64,000 nt of DNA from Nostocoides sp. (GCA_016716625.1 JADJVJ010000001.1:1550001-1614000), one strand, 5' to 3'. Counted from the stretch's first letter, positions 38,509 through 47,608 are shown. Made by a program: numbers and translations. The notes: generated from the letters alone by a model not told the origin.

Positions 38509-38788
38509 CCCACACGGCCCGGGCCCGGGACGCCTCGGCTGCCGAGATGAGCCCCGCCTCTCGAAGGGTGGCCACGGCCCGACCCTCCTGTGGGTCCAGC
38601 GGGAGCCCGAGTTCGGCGGCGAAAAGCACCGTGACGACACAGTCGGCGCACCCGTGCCCGGCGATGGGGCAACCGGCGCAGTCCATCGTCATCGCCGCGC
38701 CCCGGGCCAGGGCCCGGCTGTGCTCCAACGCCGGGTCGGGGCGGCCCGAATCCTGCGAACGCCCCAAGCCTCGATCGGTCCAGGCCAT
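38456..38788 (-). CDS. Small cysteine-rich conserved protein
   Basis: A 110-aa protein not assigned to a named family. Its central feature is MDCAGCPIAGHGCADCVVTVLF (about residues 35-56) with a C-x2-C-x6-C-x2-C pattern, likely a Zn or Fe-S site, followed by a helical stretch (LDPQEGRAVATLREAGLISAAEA). I believe similar small proteins occur widely in Actinobacteria. The ATG at 38788 is preferred over an upstream in-frame start at 38806. Its 3' end overlaps the convergent membrane-protein gene by 53 bp, so one of the two ends could be mis-set, although both frames look coding. Confidence 0.65.
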   Translation of the reverse strand: MAWTDRGLGRSQDSGRPDPALEHSRALARGAAMTMDCAGCPIAGHGCADCVVTVLFAAELGLPLDPQEGRAVATLREAGLISAAEASRARAVWVSEPRQAPVDLRGSATG

Positions 38789-38816
38789 GGCGATCACCTC
38801 TCTCACACCCGTGGTC

Positions 38817-38871
38817 GACCCACTGTCGACCGCTGGAAGTCAACGCTAGAAGGGCCCACCGACAGTGGGTC
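38817..38871. promoter_or_regulatory. 12-bp inverted repeat in a divergent promoter region
   Basis: GACCCACTGTCG (38817-38828) is perfectly repeated as CGACAGTGGGTC (38860-38871) with a 31-base spacer, between the Cys-rich protein gene and the exonuclease-UvrC gene. Spacing of about four helical turns centre to centre suits two operator half-sites on one DNA face; a hairpin is the alternative. No known regulator motif recognised. Confidence 0.45.
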
Positions 38872-38949
38872 TTCGCCCAGGCACCCGGGCCACGCCCGGA
38901 GCTGCCGGGGTGCGGGACATTGTCGGCGCCGCGCCCTAGCGTGCACGCC

Positions 38950-40668
38950 ATGAGCCACCCCGCGCGCGCCGGCATCCAGGGCACCCTGGACGAGCTCGGC
39001 ACGCCGCTGGCCGGGGTGACCTTCGTCGTGGTCGACCTGGAGACGACCGGGGGCAGCCCCGCGGACTGCGCCATCACCGAGATCGGAGCCGTGAAGGTCC
39101 GTGGCGGTGAGGTCCTCGGCGAGTTCCAGACGTTGGTCAACCCCGGGGTGCCCATCCCGGCCGTCATCTCGGTCCTCACCGGCATCACCGACCCCATGGT
39201 GGCCACCGCCCCGCGGCTCGGACCGGCCCTGGCCGCTTTCCTCGAGTTCGCCACCGGTGCCGTGCTCGTGGCCCACAACGCCCGCTTCGACGTCGGATTC
39301 CTCCGGGCAGCCTGCACCCAGACCGGCCGCGAATGGCCCAAACCGCCGGTCCTGGACACCGTCCACCTCGCCCGGCAACTCGTCACCCGCGACGAGGCCC
39401 CCAACCACCGGTTGGCCTCGCTGGCCCGGCTCTTTCACGCGACGACCACTCCCAACCACCGCGCCCTGGCCGATGCGCGCGCCACCGTGGACGTCCTCCA
39501 TGGCCTCATCGCCCGGGTCGGCACGCTCGGGGTGCACTCACTGGAGGAGTTGCTCGACTACTCGGCGCGGGTCCCCGCGGCGCAGCGGCGCAAACGCCAC
39601 CTCGCCGACACCCTCCCCGACGAGCCGGGGGTCTACCTCTTCAAGGACGCCCACGACCGGGTCCTGTATGTCGGGACCTCGGTGCGCATCCGCACCCGGG
39701 TCCGCAGTTATTTCACGGCCTCCGAGCAGCGCCGCCGGATGGCGGAGATGGTCCGCCTGGCGGCGAGCGTCACGCCGATCGTGTGCGCCACCGCTCTGGA
39801 GGCCCAGGTCCGTGAGTTGCGGCTCATCGCCGAGCACAAGCCGCGCTACAACCGCCGCTCCCGCAACCCCGACAAAGCCCTCTGGGTCAAGCTCACCTCG
39901 GAGACCTTCCCCCGGCTCTCCATCGTGCGCACCGTCGCCGACGACGTGTCCCGGTACGCCGGCCCGTTCTCCTCGCGCGCCGCCGCCGAGTCCGCGGTCG
40001 CCGCGATCCACGAAGTCGTCGCACTGCGTCAATGCACCGAGCGACTCTCGACCCGGCGCCCCAGCCCGGCCTGCGCCCTGGCCGAACTCGGCCGGTGCGG
40101 CGCACCGTGTACCGGTTCGCAGTCCCGCGGGGACTACGCCCAAGTCGTCGCCACCGTTGAGGACCTCCTGCTCGGGCTCGACCACGAGCTGTTCGACCGG
40201 CTGCACACCCGGCTCGGGGTGCTCAGCGCCCAGCAACGCTTCGAGGAGGCCGGCCGGGTTCGGGACCGGTTTCGCGCCCTCGCCAAGGGCGCCCACCGCA
40301 GCCAGCGGCTGGCTCCGCTCGCCGGGATCGCCGAACTCGTCGCCGCGGCCCGCTCCCCGCTCGGTGGCTGGGAACTGGTCTGCATCCGTCACGGCCGACT
40401 CGCGGGCAGCACCCGTTCTCCGCGGGGAGCCGACCCGATGCCGTATGTCGCGGCGCTGCGGGAGTCCGCCGAGGTGGTGCGCGCGACCGGGACCCTCGCC
40501 CCGGCCGCGATCCCCGAGGAGACCGAGACCATCCTGCGCTGGCTGGAGTCCCCCGGGGTCCGGCTCGTCGATGTCGAGGGGGCCTGGACCTGCCCAGTCG
40601 CCGGAGCCGCCCCGGTCCACGACCTCCTTGAGGCCGCTTGGGCTGCCGAGCACCGGAGCACCGCGTAG
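38950..40668 (+). CDS. DEDD exonuclease fused to a UvrC-like GIY-YIG domain
   Basis: A 572-aa cytoplasmic nuclease. Residues about 20-190 are a DnaQ/epsilon-type 3'-5' exonuclease (VVVDLETTGG with D29/E31, AHNARFDVGFL, and a terminal HRALADARAT Asp). Residues about 215-300 are a GIY-YIG domain (EPGVYLFKDAHDRVLYVGTS, ARG-containing helix). The rest is UvrC-like with a four-Cys region (LRQCTERL, ACALAELGRCGAPC). M. tuberculosis Rv2191 has the same architecture; a role in DNA repair is inferred. A TAGCGT box ends 7 bases before the ATG. Confidence 0.9.
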   Translation: MSHPARAGIQGTLDELGTPLAGVTFVVVDLETTGGSPADCAITEIGAVKVRGGEVLGEFQTLVNPGVPIPAVISVLTGITDPMVATAPRLGPALAAFLEFATGAVLVAHNARFDVGFLRAACTQTGREWPKPPVLDTVHLARQLVTRDEAPNHRLASLARLFHATTTPNHRALADARATVDVLHGLIARVGTLGVHSLEELLDYSARVPAAQRRKRHLADTLPDEPGVYLFKDAHDRVLYVGTSVRIRTRVRSYFTASEQRRRMAEMVRLAASVTPIVCATALEAQVRELRLIAEHKPRYNRRSRNPDKALWVKLTSETFPRLSIVRTVADDVSRYAGPFSSRAAAESAVAAIHEVVALRQCTERLSTRRPSPACALAELGRCGAPCTGSQSRGDYAQVVATVEDLLLGLDHELFDRLHTRLGVLSAQQRFEEAGRVRDRFRALAKGAHRSQRLAPLAGIAELVAAARSPLGGWELVCIRHGRLAGSTRSPRGADPMPYVAALRESAEVVRATGTLAPAAIPEETETILRWLESPGVRLVDVEGAWTCPVAGAAPVHDLLEAAWAAEHRSTA

Positions 40669-40678
40669 GCTGCCGAGC

Positions 40679-40963
40679 GTGATCACTGCCATCGTCCTCA
40701 TCTCGGCTGACGTCGACTCCATCCCCGAGGTAGCCCAGGAGATCGCCGGGCTCGACGGGGTGACCGAGGTTTACTCCGTGGCCGGCGACGCCGACCTCAT
40801 CGCCATGGTCCGGGTCCGGGAGCACGAGCAGCTCGCCGACGTCATCGCCGACAAGCTCAACAAGGTCGCCGGGGTGACCGGCACCGCGACCCACATCGCG
40901 TTCCGCACCTACTCCTCGCACGATCTCGAGGCGGCGTTCAGCCTAGGCCTCGAGGACAGCTAG
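40679..40963 (+). CDS. Lrp/AsnC ligand-binding-domain protein
   Basis: A 94-aa stand-alone RAM domain (the amino-acid effector domain of Lrp/AsnC regulators) without the helix-turn-helix. It shows the usual beta-alpha-beta start AIVLISADVDSIPEVAQEIAGL and the VAGDADLIAMVRV strand. It may oligomerise and bind amino acids; being between trpD and the nuclease gives no clear client. The GTG at 40679 is preceded at 7 bases by TAGGCT, which overlaps the upstream stop codon, so a private leaderless promoter is possible. Confidence 0.85.
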   Translation: MITAIVLISADVDSIPEVAQEIAGLDGVTEVYSVAGDADLIAMVRVREHEQLADVIADKLNKVAGVTGTATHIAFRTYSSHDLEAAFSLGLEDS

Positions 40964-40967
40964 CGCC

Positions 40968-42050
40968 TCAGGCGGAGTGGCCCCGGTTCGAAGCCGCCAC
41001 CCAGCGGGCCAGCAGCGTACGGGCGCGGCCGTCGTCCACCGCGGCCGCCGCGGTCTCGATCCCGCGCCGAACGGCCGCGTGCAGTGAGCCCTGGTCGACC
41101 ACGGTGCTGTGCCCGGCGTCGACGTCTCGCACCGCGAGTGCCATCCCGGCGTTGAGCAGGACCGCGTCACGGACCGGTCCGCGGACGCCGTCGAGGAGAT
41201 CCCGAGCTACCTGGGCGTTGTAGCTCGCCTCGCCCCCGCGCAAGGCCTCCAGGGGCGCCGACTCAAGTCCCACGTCCCCCGCACTGAGCGAGTATGCCGT
41301 CACGCTGCCTTCGCGGACCCACCAGAGCGTCGAGGTCGTCGCCAGGGTGAGCTCATCGAGGCCGTCATCGCCACGGAACACCGCCGCGGCCCGGCCGCGG
41401 TCGGCGAACACCCCGGCGATGATGGGCGCCATCCGGGCATCGGCGACACCGACGGCGGCATACGCGGGCTGCGCGGGGTTGGTGAGTGGCCCGAGGACGT
41501 TGAAGGCGGTGGGCACCGCGAGCTCACGCCGGGCGACCGCGGCGTGCCGCATCGCCGGGTGAAAGGCCTGGGCGAAACAGAAGGTCAGCCCCACCTCGTG
41601 GGCCAGCGCCTCGACCTCGGCCGGAGTCAGGGTCAGGTTGACCCCGAGCGCCTCAAGGACATCGGCCGAGCCGGAGGAGGAGGACGCGGCCCGGTTGCCG
41701 TGCTTGACCACGGCCAGGCCGGTGGACGCGGTGACGATCGCCGCCATCGTGGAGATGTTCACGCTGTGCGAACGGTCACCGCCGGTGCCGACGACGTCGA
41801 TGGCCGGGCTCGGGCCCTGGATCCGGTGGGCGAACTCGAGCATGACGTCGGCGAGGCCGCGCAACTCGGCGACGGACTCGCCCTTGGCACGCAGCGCGGT
41901 GAGGAAAGCGGCGAGCTGCACCGGGGTGGCGTCGCCGGCCATGACGCTCGTCATGGCCCAGCGGGCCTGCTCGGCGGTGAGGTCTTCCCCGCGGAGCAGC
42001 CGGGTGAGCAGGTCGGGCCAGCTGAACGAACCCGCGGTCGGATCCGTCAC
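40968..42050 (-). CDS. trpD: Anthranilate phosphoribosyltransferase
   Basis: Second step of tryptophan biosynthesis, attaching phosphoribose to anthranilate. The 360-aa protein has the PRPP-binding DVVGTGGDRSHSVNIST, KHGNRAASSSSGSADVLEALG, and the Mg-binding GDDGLDE motif. It stands apart from the main trp cluster, as in M. tuberculosis (Rv2192c). The GTG at 42050 overlaps the stop of the receiver-like gene (GTGA). It converges on the AsnC-domain gene with 4 bp between stops. Confidence 0.94.
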   Translation of the reverse strand: MTDPTAGSFSWPDLLTRLLRGEDLTAEQARWAMTSVMAGDATPVQLAAFLTALRAKGESVAELRGLADVMLEFAHRIQGPSPAIDVVGTGGDRSHSVNISTMAAIVTASTGLAVVKHGNRAASSSSGSADVLEALGVNLTLTPAEVEALAHEVGLTFCFAQAFHPAMRHAAVARRELAVPTAFNVLGPLTNPAQPAYAAVGVADARMAPIIAGVFADRGRAAAVFRGDDGLDELTLATTSTLWWVREGSVTAYSLSAGDVGLESAPLEALRGGEASYNAQVARDLLDGVRGPVRDAVLLNAGMALAVRDVDAGHSTVVDQGSLHAAVRRGIETAAAAVDDGRARTLLARWVAASNRGHSA

Positions 42051-42571
42051 GCCCGGGCGTCCGCACCGCGGGCGAGACCGGCGATGGCCTCGGCGAGGGC
42101 GATCGGGTCGAGCGGGTGCGGCACGACGTCGTCCGCGAGCGACCAGCCGGCAAGCCAACCGTCCTGCGGGCGACCGGTGAGCACGAGAACCGGCGGGCAG
42201 TCGAAGATCTCGTTCTTGAGCTGCCGACACAGCCCGAGCCCACCCGTCGGGACGGCTTCGCCGTCGAGGACGACGACGTCATACCCGCCGGCATCGAGCG
42301 CCTCGACCACGGCGGGAGCGGTGGCGCACTCGCGCCAACCGACGATCTCGACGTCACGAGCAGGGCGGCGCCCGGCGGCGGCACGGACCGCGTCACGGGT
42401 GGTGATGTCGTCGCTGTACAGCAGAACGGTGACCCGGTGGGCCACCTGGCCGGACTCGCGGGCCGCCGCGATGGGGTCGAAGGGGGCCTCCTCGGCCGCG
42501 TCCTCGGCGGCGAGCCCCTCGCCGTCCTCGGCCTGGGTGGTGGGGTCCTCGGTGACGTGCGCAGCGGTCAT
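42047..42571 (-). CDS. Receiver-like (CheY-fold) protein without output domain
   Basis: A 174-aa protein. After an acidic, disordered N-terminal 45 residues there is a CheY-like fold: VTVLLYSDDITTRDAVRAA, a possible phosphoacceptor Asp in YDVVVLDGEA, and VLVLTGR. No DNA-binding domain follows. It precedes trpD and overlaps it by 4 bases. Whether it is phosphorylated is unclear, because the surrounding acidic and Lys residues are only partly conserved (no obvious Lys after strand 5). Confidence 0.7.
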   Translation of the reverse strand: MTAAHVTEDPTTQAEDGEGLAAEDAAEEAPFDPIAAARESGQVAHRVTVLLYSDDITTRDAVRAAAGRRPARDVEIVGWRECATAPAVVEALDAGGYDVVVLDGEAVPTGGLGLCRQLKNEIFDCPPVLVLTGRPQDGWLAGWSLADDVVPHPLDPIALAEAIAGLARGADARA

Positions 42572-42684
42572 GAGGCCGATGCTACCCGCGAGAGCGGCCC
42601 CCGCGGCGACCCGACCAACGGGCCCGGCGGGGCAGGCTCAACGACCGGTCCGGGGAGGTTTGTTCCGGAAATGGGGGGGTCGGG

Positions 42685-42714
42685 TGACGACATTGCGCCG
42701 TTTGTCGCCATAAT
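42685..42714 (+). promoter_or_regulatory. Leaderless promoter of ctaE-qcrCAB
   Basis: TGACGA (42685-42690) and CATAAT (42709-42714) spaced by 18 bases resemble a sigma-A promoter. The -10 box ends 6 bases before the ctaE GTG, so transcription would start at or next to the start codon; there is no ribosome site. Confidence 0.5.
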
Positions 42715-42720
42715 GGGCGC

Positions 42721-43389
42721 GTGGCGACTTCGGCATCAGCTCAGAACCGTATCTCCGGACCTGTTGCGAGCATCCCCGGACAGGGTCCGGCGACGCGTCC
42801 CAACATGGTGGCCGTGGGCACCATGGTGTGGCTGTCCAGCGAACTCATGTTCTTTGCGGCACTCTTCGCGTTCTACTTCACCCTGCGCGGCCATGAGCCG
42901 GCAATGTGGGCCGAGCGCACCGACCTGCTCAACATCCCGTTCGCAACCGCGAACACCCTGATCCTGGTGATCTCCTCGGTGTGGTGCCAGCTCGGGGTGT
43001 GGCAGGCCGAGAAGGGCCGCCCGGGTCGCCCGGCGGGGGCCTCCCTCTTCGCGTTCAAGCAGTGGGGGATGCGCGAGTGGTACGTCCTCACCTACATCTT
43101 CGGCGCCATCTTCATCGCCGGCCAGGTCTACGAGTACGCCCACCTCGTCGCCGAAGGCGTGACCCTGGGCAGTGACGCCTATGGCTCGGTGTTCTACCTC
43201 ACCACCGGCTTCCACGGCCTGCACGTCAGCGGTGGTCTCATCGCGTTCCTGCTCATCATCGGCCGCACCTTCACGACCCGCCGCTACAGCCACGCCCAGG
43301 CCACCGGCGCCGTCGTCACCTCCTACTACTGGCACTTCGTCGACGTCGTGTGGATCGCCCTGTTCCTCATGATCTACGTCCTCAGGTGA
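42721..43389 (+). CDS. ctaE: Cytochrome c oxidase subunit III (aa3 type)
   Basis: Membrane subunit of the terminal oxidase. The 222-aa protein has five membrane helices (the two N-terminal helices of larger homologues are absent, as in Actinobacteria), with MVWLSSELMFFAALFAFYFTLR and the conserved FHGLHVSGGL and YWHFVDVVWIALF motifs. It starts the ctaE-qcrC-qcrA-qcrB operon that makes the bc1-aa3 supercomplex. GTG start with an upstream CATAAT, likely leaderless. Confidence 0.94.
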   Translation: MATSASAQNRISGPVASIPGQGPATRPNMVAVGTMVWLSSELMFFAALFAFYFTLRGHEPAMWAERTDLLNIPFATANTLILVISSVWCQLGVWQAEKGRPGRPAGASLFAFKQWGMREWYVLTYIFGAIFIAGQVYEYAHLVAEGVTLGSDAYGSVFYLTTGFHGLHVSGGLIAFLLIIGRTFTTRRYSHAQATGAVVTSYYWHFVDVVWIALFLMIYVLR

Positions 43390-43455
43390 CCTCTTGACCT
43401 CTCCCGCACCGCAGTTCAGCCTTCTCGACGTCAACGGAAACGACAGGATCGCATC

Positions 43456-44262
43456 GTGAACGCACTGGCCGCCCGCCGCCGCCACCCGGCGGCGATCGCC
43501 ATCTTGATCATGTTGGGACTCATCCTGACCGGCGCCCTGTATGCCGCCGTCGCACCTCGCCCGGCCGACGCGGGCACCGCGAGCGCGGACACCGTGGAGA
43601 TGGGTCGGGGTCTGTTCCTGGCGAACTGTGCCTCCTGTCACGGCACGAACGCCGAGGGTCTCAAACTCGGTGACGGTGACCGGGTGGCCGGTCCGACCCT
43701 CGTCGGCGTTGGCAAGGCGGCCGTGGACTTCCAAATGGGCACCGGCCGGATGCCGATGACGGTCCCGGGGGTCCAGGCCCCGCGGATGGACGAGATCAAG
43801 TTCACCGAGAAGGAGATCTCGGCGATCGGTGACTACATCGCCTCGCTCGCCCCCGGCCCCAACGTGCCCTCCGAGGAGGCCGTCGACCCGACCAAAGGTG
43901 ACGCCGCGCGCGGTGGCAGCCTCTTCCGGGTGAACTGCGCCATGTGCCACAACTCCGCCGGCGCCGGCGGTGCGCTCACCCGCGGCAAGTACGCCCCGAG
44001 CCTGAGCGGGGTCATCCCCCGGCACATCTACGAGGCGATGGAGACCGGACCGCAGAACATGCCGGTCTTCAGCGACCGCAACCTCAGCGCCACCGACAAG
44101 CGCGACATCATTGCCTTCCTCAAGACCGTGGAGAACCAGCCCAGCCCCGGCGGTATGACGCTCGGCTCCCTCGGCCCGGTGGCCGAGGGACTGTTCGCCT
44201 GGGTCTTTGCGCTCGGCCTCCTCGTCGCCTGCGCCATCTGGCTGGGCAAGAAGGCCGCCTGA
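43456..44262 (+). CDS. qcrC: Cytochrome bc1, diheme cytochrome c subunit
   Basis: Diheme cytochrome c that replaces soluble cytochrome c by passing electrons directly to the oxidase CuA. The 268-aa sequence has an N-terminal anchor, heme motifs CASCH (58-62) and CAMCH (161-165), and a C-terminal membrane helix. Heme attachment occurs outside the membrane. The sequence CGACAGGATCG 5-7 bases before the GTG is repeated before qcrA and probably serves as the ribosome site. Confidence 0.95.
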   Translation: MNALAARRRHPAAIAILIMLGLILTGALYAAVAPRPADAGTASADTVEMGRGLFLANCASCHGTNAEGLKLGDGDRVAGPTLVGVGKAAVDFQMGTGRMPMTVPGVQAPRMDEIKFTEKEISAIGDYIASLAPGPNVPSEEAVDPTKGDAARGGSLFRVNCAMCHNSAGAGGALTRGKYAPSLSGVIPRHIYEAMETGPQNMPVFSDRNLSATDKRDIIAFLKTVENQPSPGGMTLGSLGPVAEGLFAWVFALGLLVACAIWLGKKAA

Positions 44263-44315
44263 CCCCTCGCCATACGACCGACTCACCGACCCCGCATCGA
44301 CAGGATCGACATTCG

Positions 44316-45440
44316 ATGAACGAGCAGGACAGCACCGAGTTCGGTGCCACCGCGGTCCGCCTGGACCAGGGCCACATCGAGGGCCACGGCGGCATACCGG
44401 AGCGCTTCGCCAACCCCGGGCTCCCCGCGCACACCCCGCGGATGGCCGACCTCTCCGACGCGGGCGCGAAGCGCGCCGAGCGTCAGGTCGTGGCGCTCTT
44501 TACTCTTTCGATCCTCGGGACGGTGGCTTTCCTCGCGTCCTACTTCCTCATCGGACTCGACCGCACGATCTTCATCCCGGGCATCGGTGAGATGGGCGCC
44601 TCGAACGCTGCGCTCGGGGTGTCTATGGCGCTCACCCTGCTCGGGATCGGCTTCGGCGCGGTGCACTGGGCCAAGACGCTCATGCCCGACGAAGAGGTCG
44701 TCGAGATGCGGCACCCGCTGCGCAGCTCCGACGAGGCCCGGCAGGCGGTCGTCACCACCCTCACCGATGGTGGCGAGGCCTCCCAGATCACCCGCCGACC
44801 AATGATCAAGTACACCCTCGGCGGCGCGCTCGGCCTCATGGCGCTGCCGGTGATCGTGCCGGTCGTCGGCGGCCTCGCCCCGTGGCGCTCCCCGGCAGAG
44901 GAACTCTCGCTCACCTTCTGGGACGGCGGGGAGTCGACCGGGGGCCACGCCCCGACCTTCAAGGCCATGCGGCTCATGCGGGACCCGCAGAACACCCCGA
45001 TCAAGGCCGAGGACGTGACGATCGGATCGGTCTTCCACGTCATGCCCGAGGGCCTGCTCCCTGATCTGGAGACCGGCGAAGGCGGAGCCAAGCACCAGCT
45101 CGAGGAGAAGGCCAAGGCGGCCGTGCTCCTCATGCGGCTCAACCCCGACGACATCAAGTCGCAGAAGGAGCGGGACTGGGGTTACCAGGGCATCGTCGCC
45201 TACTCCAAGATCTGCACCCACGTCGGCTGCCCGGTGGGTCTCTACGAGCAGCAGACCCATCACCTGCTCTGCCCGTGCCACCAGTCGACGTTCGACGTCA
45301 CGGACGACTGCAAGGTCATCTTCGGCCCGGCCAAGCGGGCCCTGCCGCAGCTGCCGATTACGGTCGATGCCGAGGGCTACCTCGTGTCGAAGGCACCTTT
45401 CGCCGAACCCATCGGCCCGAGTTTCTGGGAGCGTGACTGA
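44316..45440 (+). CDS. qcrA: Cytochrome bc1, Rieske iron-sulfur subunit
   Basis: Rieske 2Fe-2S protein accepting electrons from menaquinol. The 374-aa actinobacterial form has a long N-terminal region with three membrane helices and, near residues 290-315, the cluster ligands CTHVGCPVG and LCPCHQSTFD. The ATG at 44316 follows TCGACAGGATCGACATTCG, repeating the qcrC leader. Its stop overlaps the qcrB ATG (TGATG). HGGIPE contains the GGCATAC word using the rare ATA codon. Confidence 0.95.
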   Translation: MNEQDSTEFGATAVRLDQGHIEGHGGIPERFANPGLPAHTPRMADLSDAGAKRAERQVVALFTLSILGTVAFLASYFLIGLDRTIFIPGIGEMGASNAALGVSMALTLLGIGFGAVHWAKTLMPDEEVVEMRHPLRSSDEARQAVVTTLTDGGEASQITRRPMIKYTLGGALGLMALPVIVPVVGGLAPWRSPAEELSLTFWDGGESTGGHAPTFKAMRLMRDPQNTPIKAEDVTIGSVFHVMPEGLLPDLETGEGGAKHQLEEKAKAAVLLMRLNPDDIKSQKERDWGYQGIVAYSKICTHVGCPVGLYEQQTHHLLCPCHQSTFDVTDDCKVIFGPAKRALPQLPITVDAEGYLVSKAPFAEPIGPSFWERD

Positions 45441-47152
45441 TGAGCACCTCGACGACGAGCCGTCCCGCCGACGGCCTGCGTGACGAGGACACCACGGTGA
45501 GCGCTGCTGCCCCGGGGGCCGCGGCCCGCAAGCTCGGCGGTGTCGCCGGCTGGGTGGACGACCGCACCGGCTCCGCCAAGGGTGTCGGCTACCTCATGAA
45601 GAAGGTCTTCCCGGACCACTGGTCCTTCATGCTCGGCGAGATCGCGATGTACTCGATGATCATTTGCCTGCTCACCGGGGCCTTCCTCACCTTCTGGTTC
45701 GTGCCCTCCGCGGGGCACACCATTTACGAGGGCTCCTACGTCCCGCTCCGGGGCGTGTCCATGTCCGAGGCCTATGCCTCGACCCTCAACATCTCTTTCG
45801 AGGTCCGCGGCGGCCTGCTCATCCGGCAGATCCACCACTGGGCGGCGCTGATGTTCGTCGTCGCGCTCACAGTGCACATGTTCCGGGTCTTCTTCACCGG
45901 CGCGTTCCGCAAGCCGCGCGAGATCAACTGGGTCATCGGCTCGGTGCTCGCCCTGCTCGCCATCGTCGAGGGTTTCGCGGGCTACTCCCTGCCCGACGAC
46001 CTGCTGTCCGGGACCGGTATCCGGGCCATGCAAGGCTTCGTCCAGACCGCCCCGGTCATCGGCTCCTATCTCTCGTGGGGCATCTTCGGTGGCGCGTTCC
46101 CGGGCGAGATGATCATCCCCCGGCTCTACTCGGCGCACGTCCTGCTCATCCCGGCCCTGCTCATCGGCCTCTTCTCGGCGCACATCATCCTGGTCGCCAT
46201 GCAGAAGCACACCCAGTTCCCTGGTCCGGGGCGCACGAACGACAATGTCGTCGGCTTCCCGGTGATGCCGGTGTATGCCGCCAAGGCCGGTGGCTTCTTC
46301 TTCATCGTCTTCGGCGTCATCGTCCTCATCTCCGGCCTCGTCGGCATCAACTCCGTGTGGGTGTACGGGCCGTACGACCCCTCCCCGGTGACCGCCGGCT
46401 CACAGCCGGACTGGTACATGGGCTTCGCCGACGGCGCCCTTCGCCTCCTTCCCGGGTGGCTGGAGTTCTCCTTCCTCGGGGTCACGCTGAGCCTCAACAT
46501 CGCTCTCGGTGCGCTTGTCCTGCTGCCGCTGGTCTACACGGTGCTCGGGGTCTATCCATTCGTTGAGGCCTGGCTGACCAAGGACAAGCGCGAGCACCAC
46601 CTGCTCCAGCGTCCGCGCAACGCCCCGACCCGGACGGCTCTGGGCATGGCGGCCATCACGATCTACAGCATCTTCATGTTCGCCGCGGGCAACGACATCA
46701 TCGCGATCAAGTTCGGGATGTCCATCAACGACATCACGGTCATGTTCCGCTGGGGGCTGTTCCTGCTTCCGCCCCTCGTCTTCTGGGTCACCAAGCGGAT
46801 CTGCCTGAGCCTGCAGCGGCGTGACCGGGACACCGTCCTGCACGGGCGCGAGACCGGGACGATCCTGCGCTCCCCCGCGGGTGGCTTCTCCGAGCGGCAC
46901 GAAGAGATCTCCGCCCAGGACCGGTGGACCATGGTCGAGCACGAGCCGGTCGCTACCCTGGAGCTCGGCGAGTCTGTGGACTCCAACGGGGTCGCCGCCC
47001 CGGACTCGAAGACGCTAGCCCGGCGCCAGAAGCTCTCCCGCTTCTACTACGGCGACGCCGTCAACCCGGTCACCCCGGCCGAACTCGACCAGGCCCACCA
47101 CGACCACCACGGCGAGGCCGAGACCGACGCCATCGAGGGTGGTCGTCACTGA
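45440..47152 (+). CDS. qcrB: Cytochrome bc1, cytochrome b subunit
   Basis: Quinol-oxidising cytochrome b of the bc1 complex. The 570-aa protein has the N-terminal four-helix b6-like part with heme His ligands (RQIHHWAALMFVVALTVHMFR, and SAHVLLIP...FSAHIILV), the Qo-site PDWY motif (QPDWYMG) and a C-terminal His/Asp-rich cytosolic extension typical of Actinobacteria. It ends the operon; a strong hairpin follows. Confidence 0.96.
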   Translation: MSTSTTSRPADGLRDEDTTVSAAAPGAAARKLGGVAGWVDDRTGSAKGVGYLMKKVFPDHWSFMLGEIAMYSMIICLLTGAFLTFWFVPSAGHTIYEGSYVPLRGVSMSEAYASTLNISFEVRGGLLIRQIHHWAALMFVVALTVHMFRVFFTGAFRKPREINWVIGSVLALLAIVEGFAGYSLPDDLLSGTGIRAMQGFVQTAPVIGSYLSWGIFGGAFPGEMIIPRLYSAHVLLIPALLIGLFSAHIILVAMQKHTQFPGPGRTNDNVVGFPVMPVYAAKAGGFFFIVFGVIVLISGLVGINSVWVYGPYDPSPVTAGSQPDWYMGFADGALRLLPGWLEFSFLGVTLSLNIALGALVLLPLVYTVLGVYPFVEAWLTKDKREHHLLQRPRNAPTRTALGMAAITIYSIFMFAAGNDIIAIKFGMSINDITVMFRWGLFLLPPLVFWVTKRICLSLQRRDRDTVLHGRETGTILRSPAGGFSERHEEISAQDRWTMVEHEPVATLELGESVDSNGVAAPDSKTLARRQKLSRFYYGDAVNPVTPAELDQAHHDHHGEAETDAIEGGRH

Positions 47153-47176
47153 CCTTGCCTCGCCCACTCGGCTAAC

Positions 47177-47219
47177 GACGTCGGGCCGGGTCCCCCTGGT
47201 GGGGATCCGGCCCGACGTC
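47177..47219. terminator. Bidirectional terminator after qcrB
   Basis: A 17-bp stem (GACGTCGGGCCGGGTCC pairing with GGATCCGGCCCGACGTC, one G-U/A-C mismatch) with a 9-base loop, lying between the qcrB stop and the end of the convergent metallopeptidase gene. It can serve both directions. No U-tract. Confidence 0.75.
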
Positions 47220-47254
47220 ATACCGAGGTCCTAGCCCCGGGCGTCGGCAACCGG

Positions 47255-47608
47255 TCAGCCCCAGCCCCACTCGTGCAGGGTGTCGTCCTCGATCCCGAAG
47301 TGGTGTGCGATCTCGTGGACCACGGTCACCGCGATCTCCTCGCGGAGTTCCTCCGCGTCGGCACACATCCGGGTGAGCGGACCGCGGTAGATCATGATCC
47401 GGTCCGGCAGCGCTCCCGCGGCCCACCCCTCACCGCGCTCGGTGAGCGGAACCCCGTCATAGAGCCCGAGCAGGTCCGAGTCCGCGGAGTCCGGCTCGTC
47501 CTCGACAAGGACGACAACGTTGTCGAGCAGGTCGAGCAACTCCTCGGGGACCGTATCGAGGGCATCGGCGACCGCCGCGTCGAAGGCGGCCTGCGAGATC
47601 GGCTCCAC
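47255..47608 (-). CDS. Zincin-like metallopeptidase-family protein
   Basis: A 117-aa protein with a C-terminal HExxH zinc motif (VVHEIAHHFGI) and the preceding IMIYRGPLTRMCA block seen in the small actinobacterial metallopeptidase family. The protein is acidic, without signal peptide. Proteolytic activity has not been shown for this family, to my knowledge. The GTG at 47608 has GAAGG 8 bases upstream; the longer frame to 47749 runs through the palindromic element and is not coding. Confidence 0.82.
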   Translation of the reverse strand: MEPISQAAFDAAVADALDTVPEELLDLLDNVVVLVEDEPDSADSDLLGLYDGVPLTERGEGWAAGALPDRIMIYRGPLTRMCADAEELREEIAVTVVHEIAHHFGIEDDTLHEWGWG

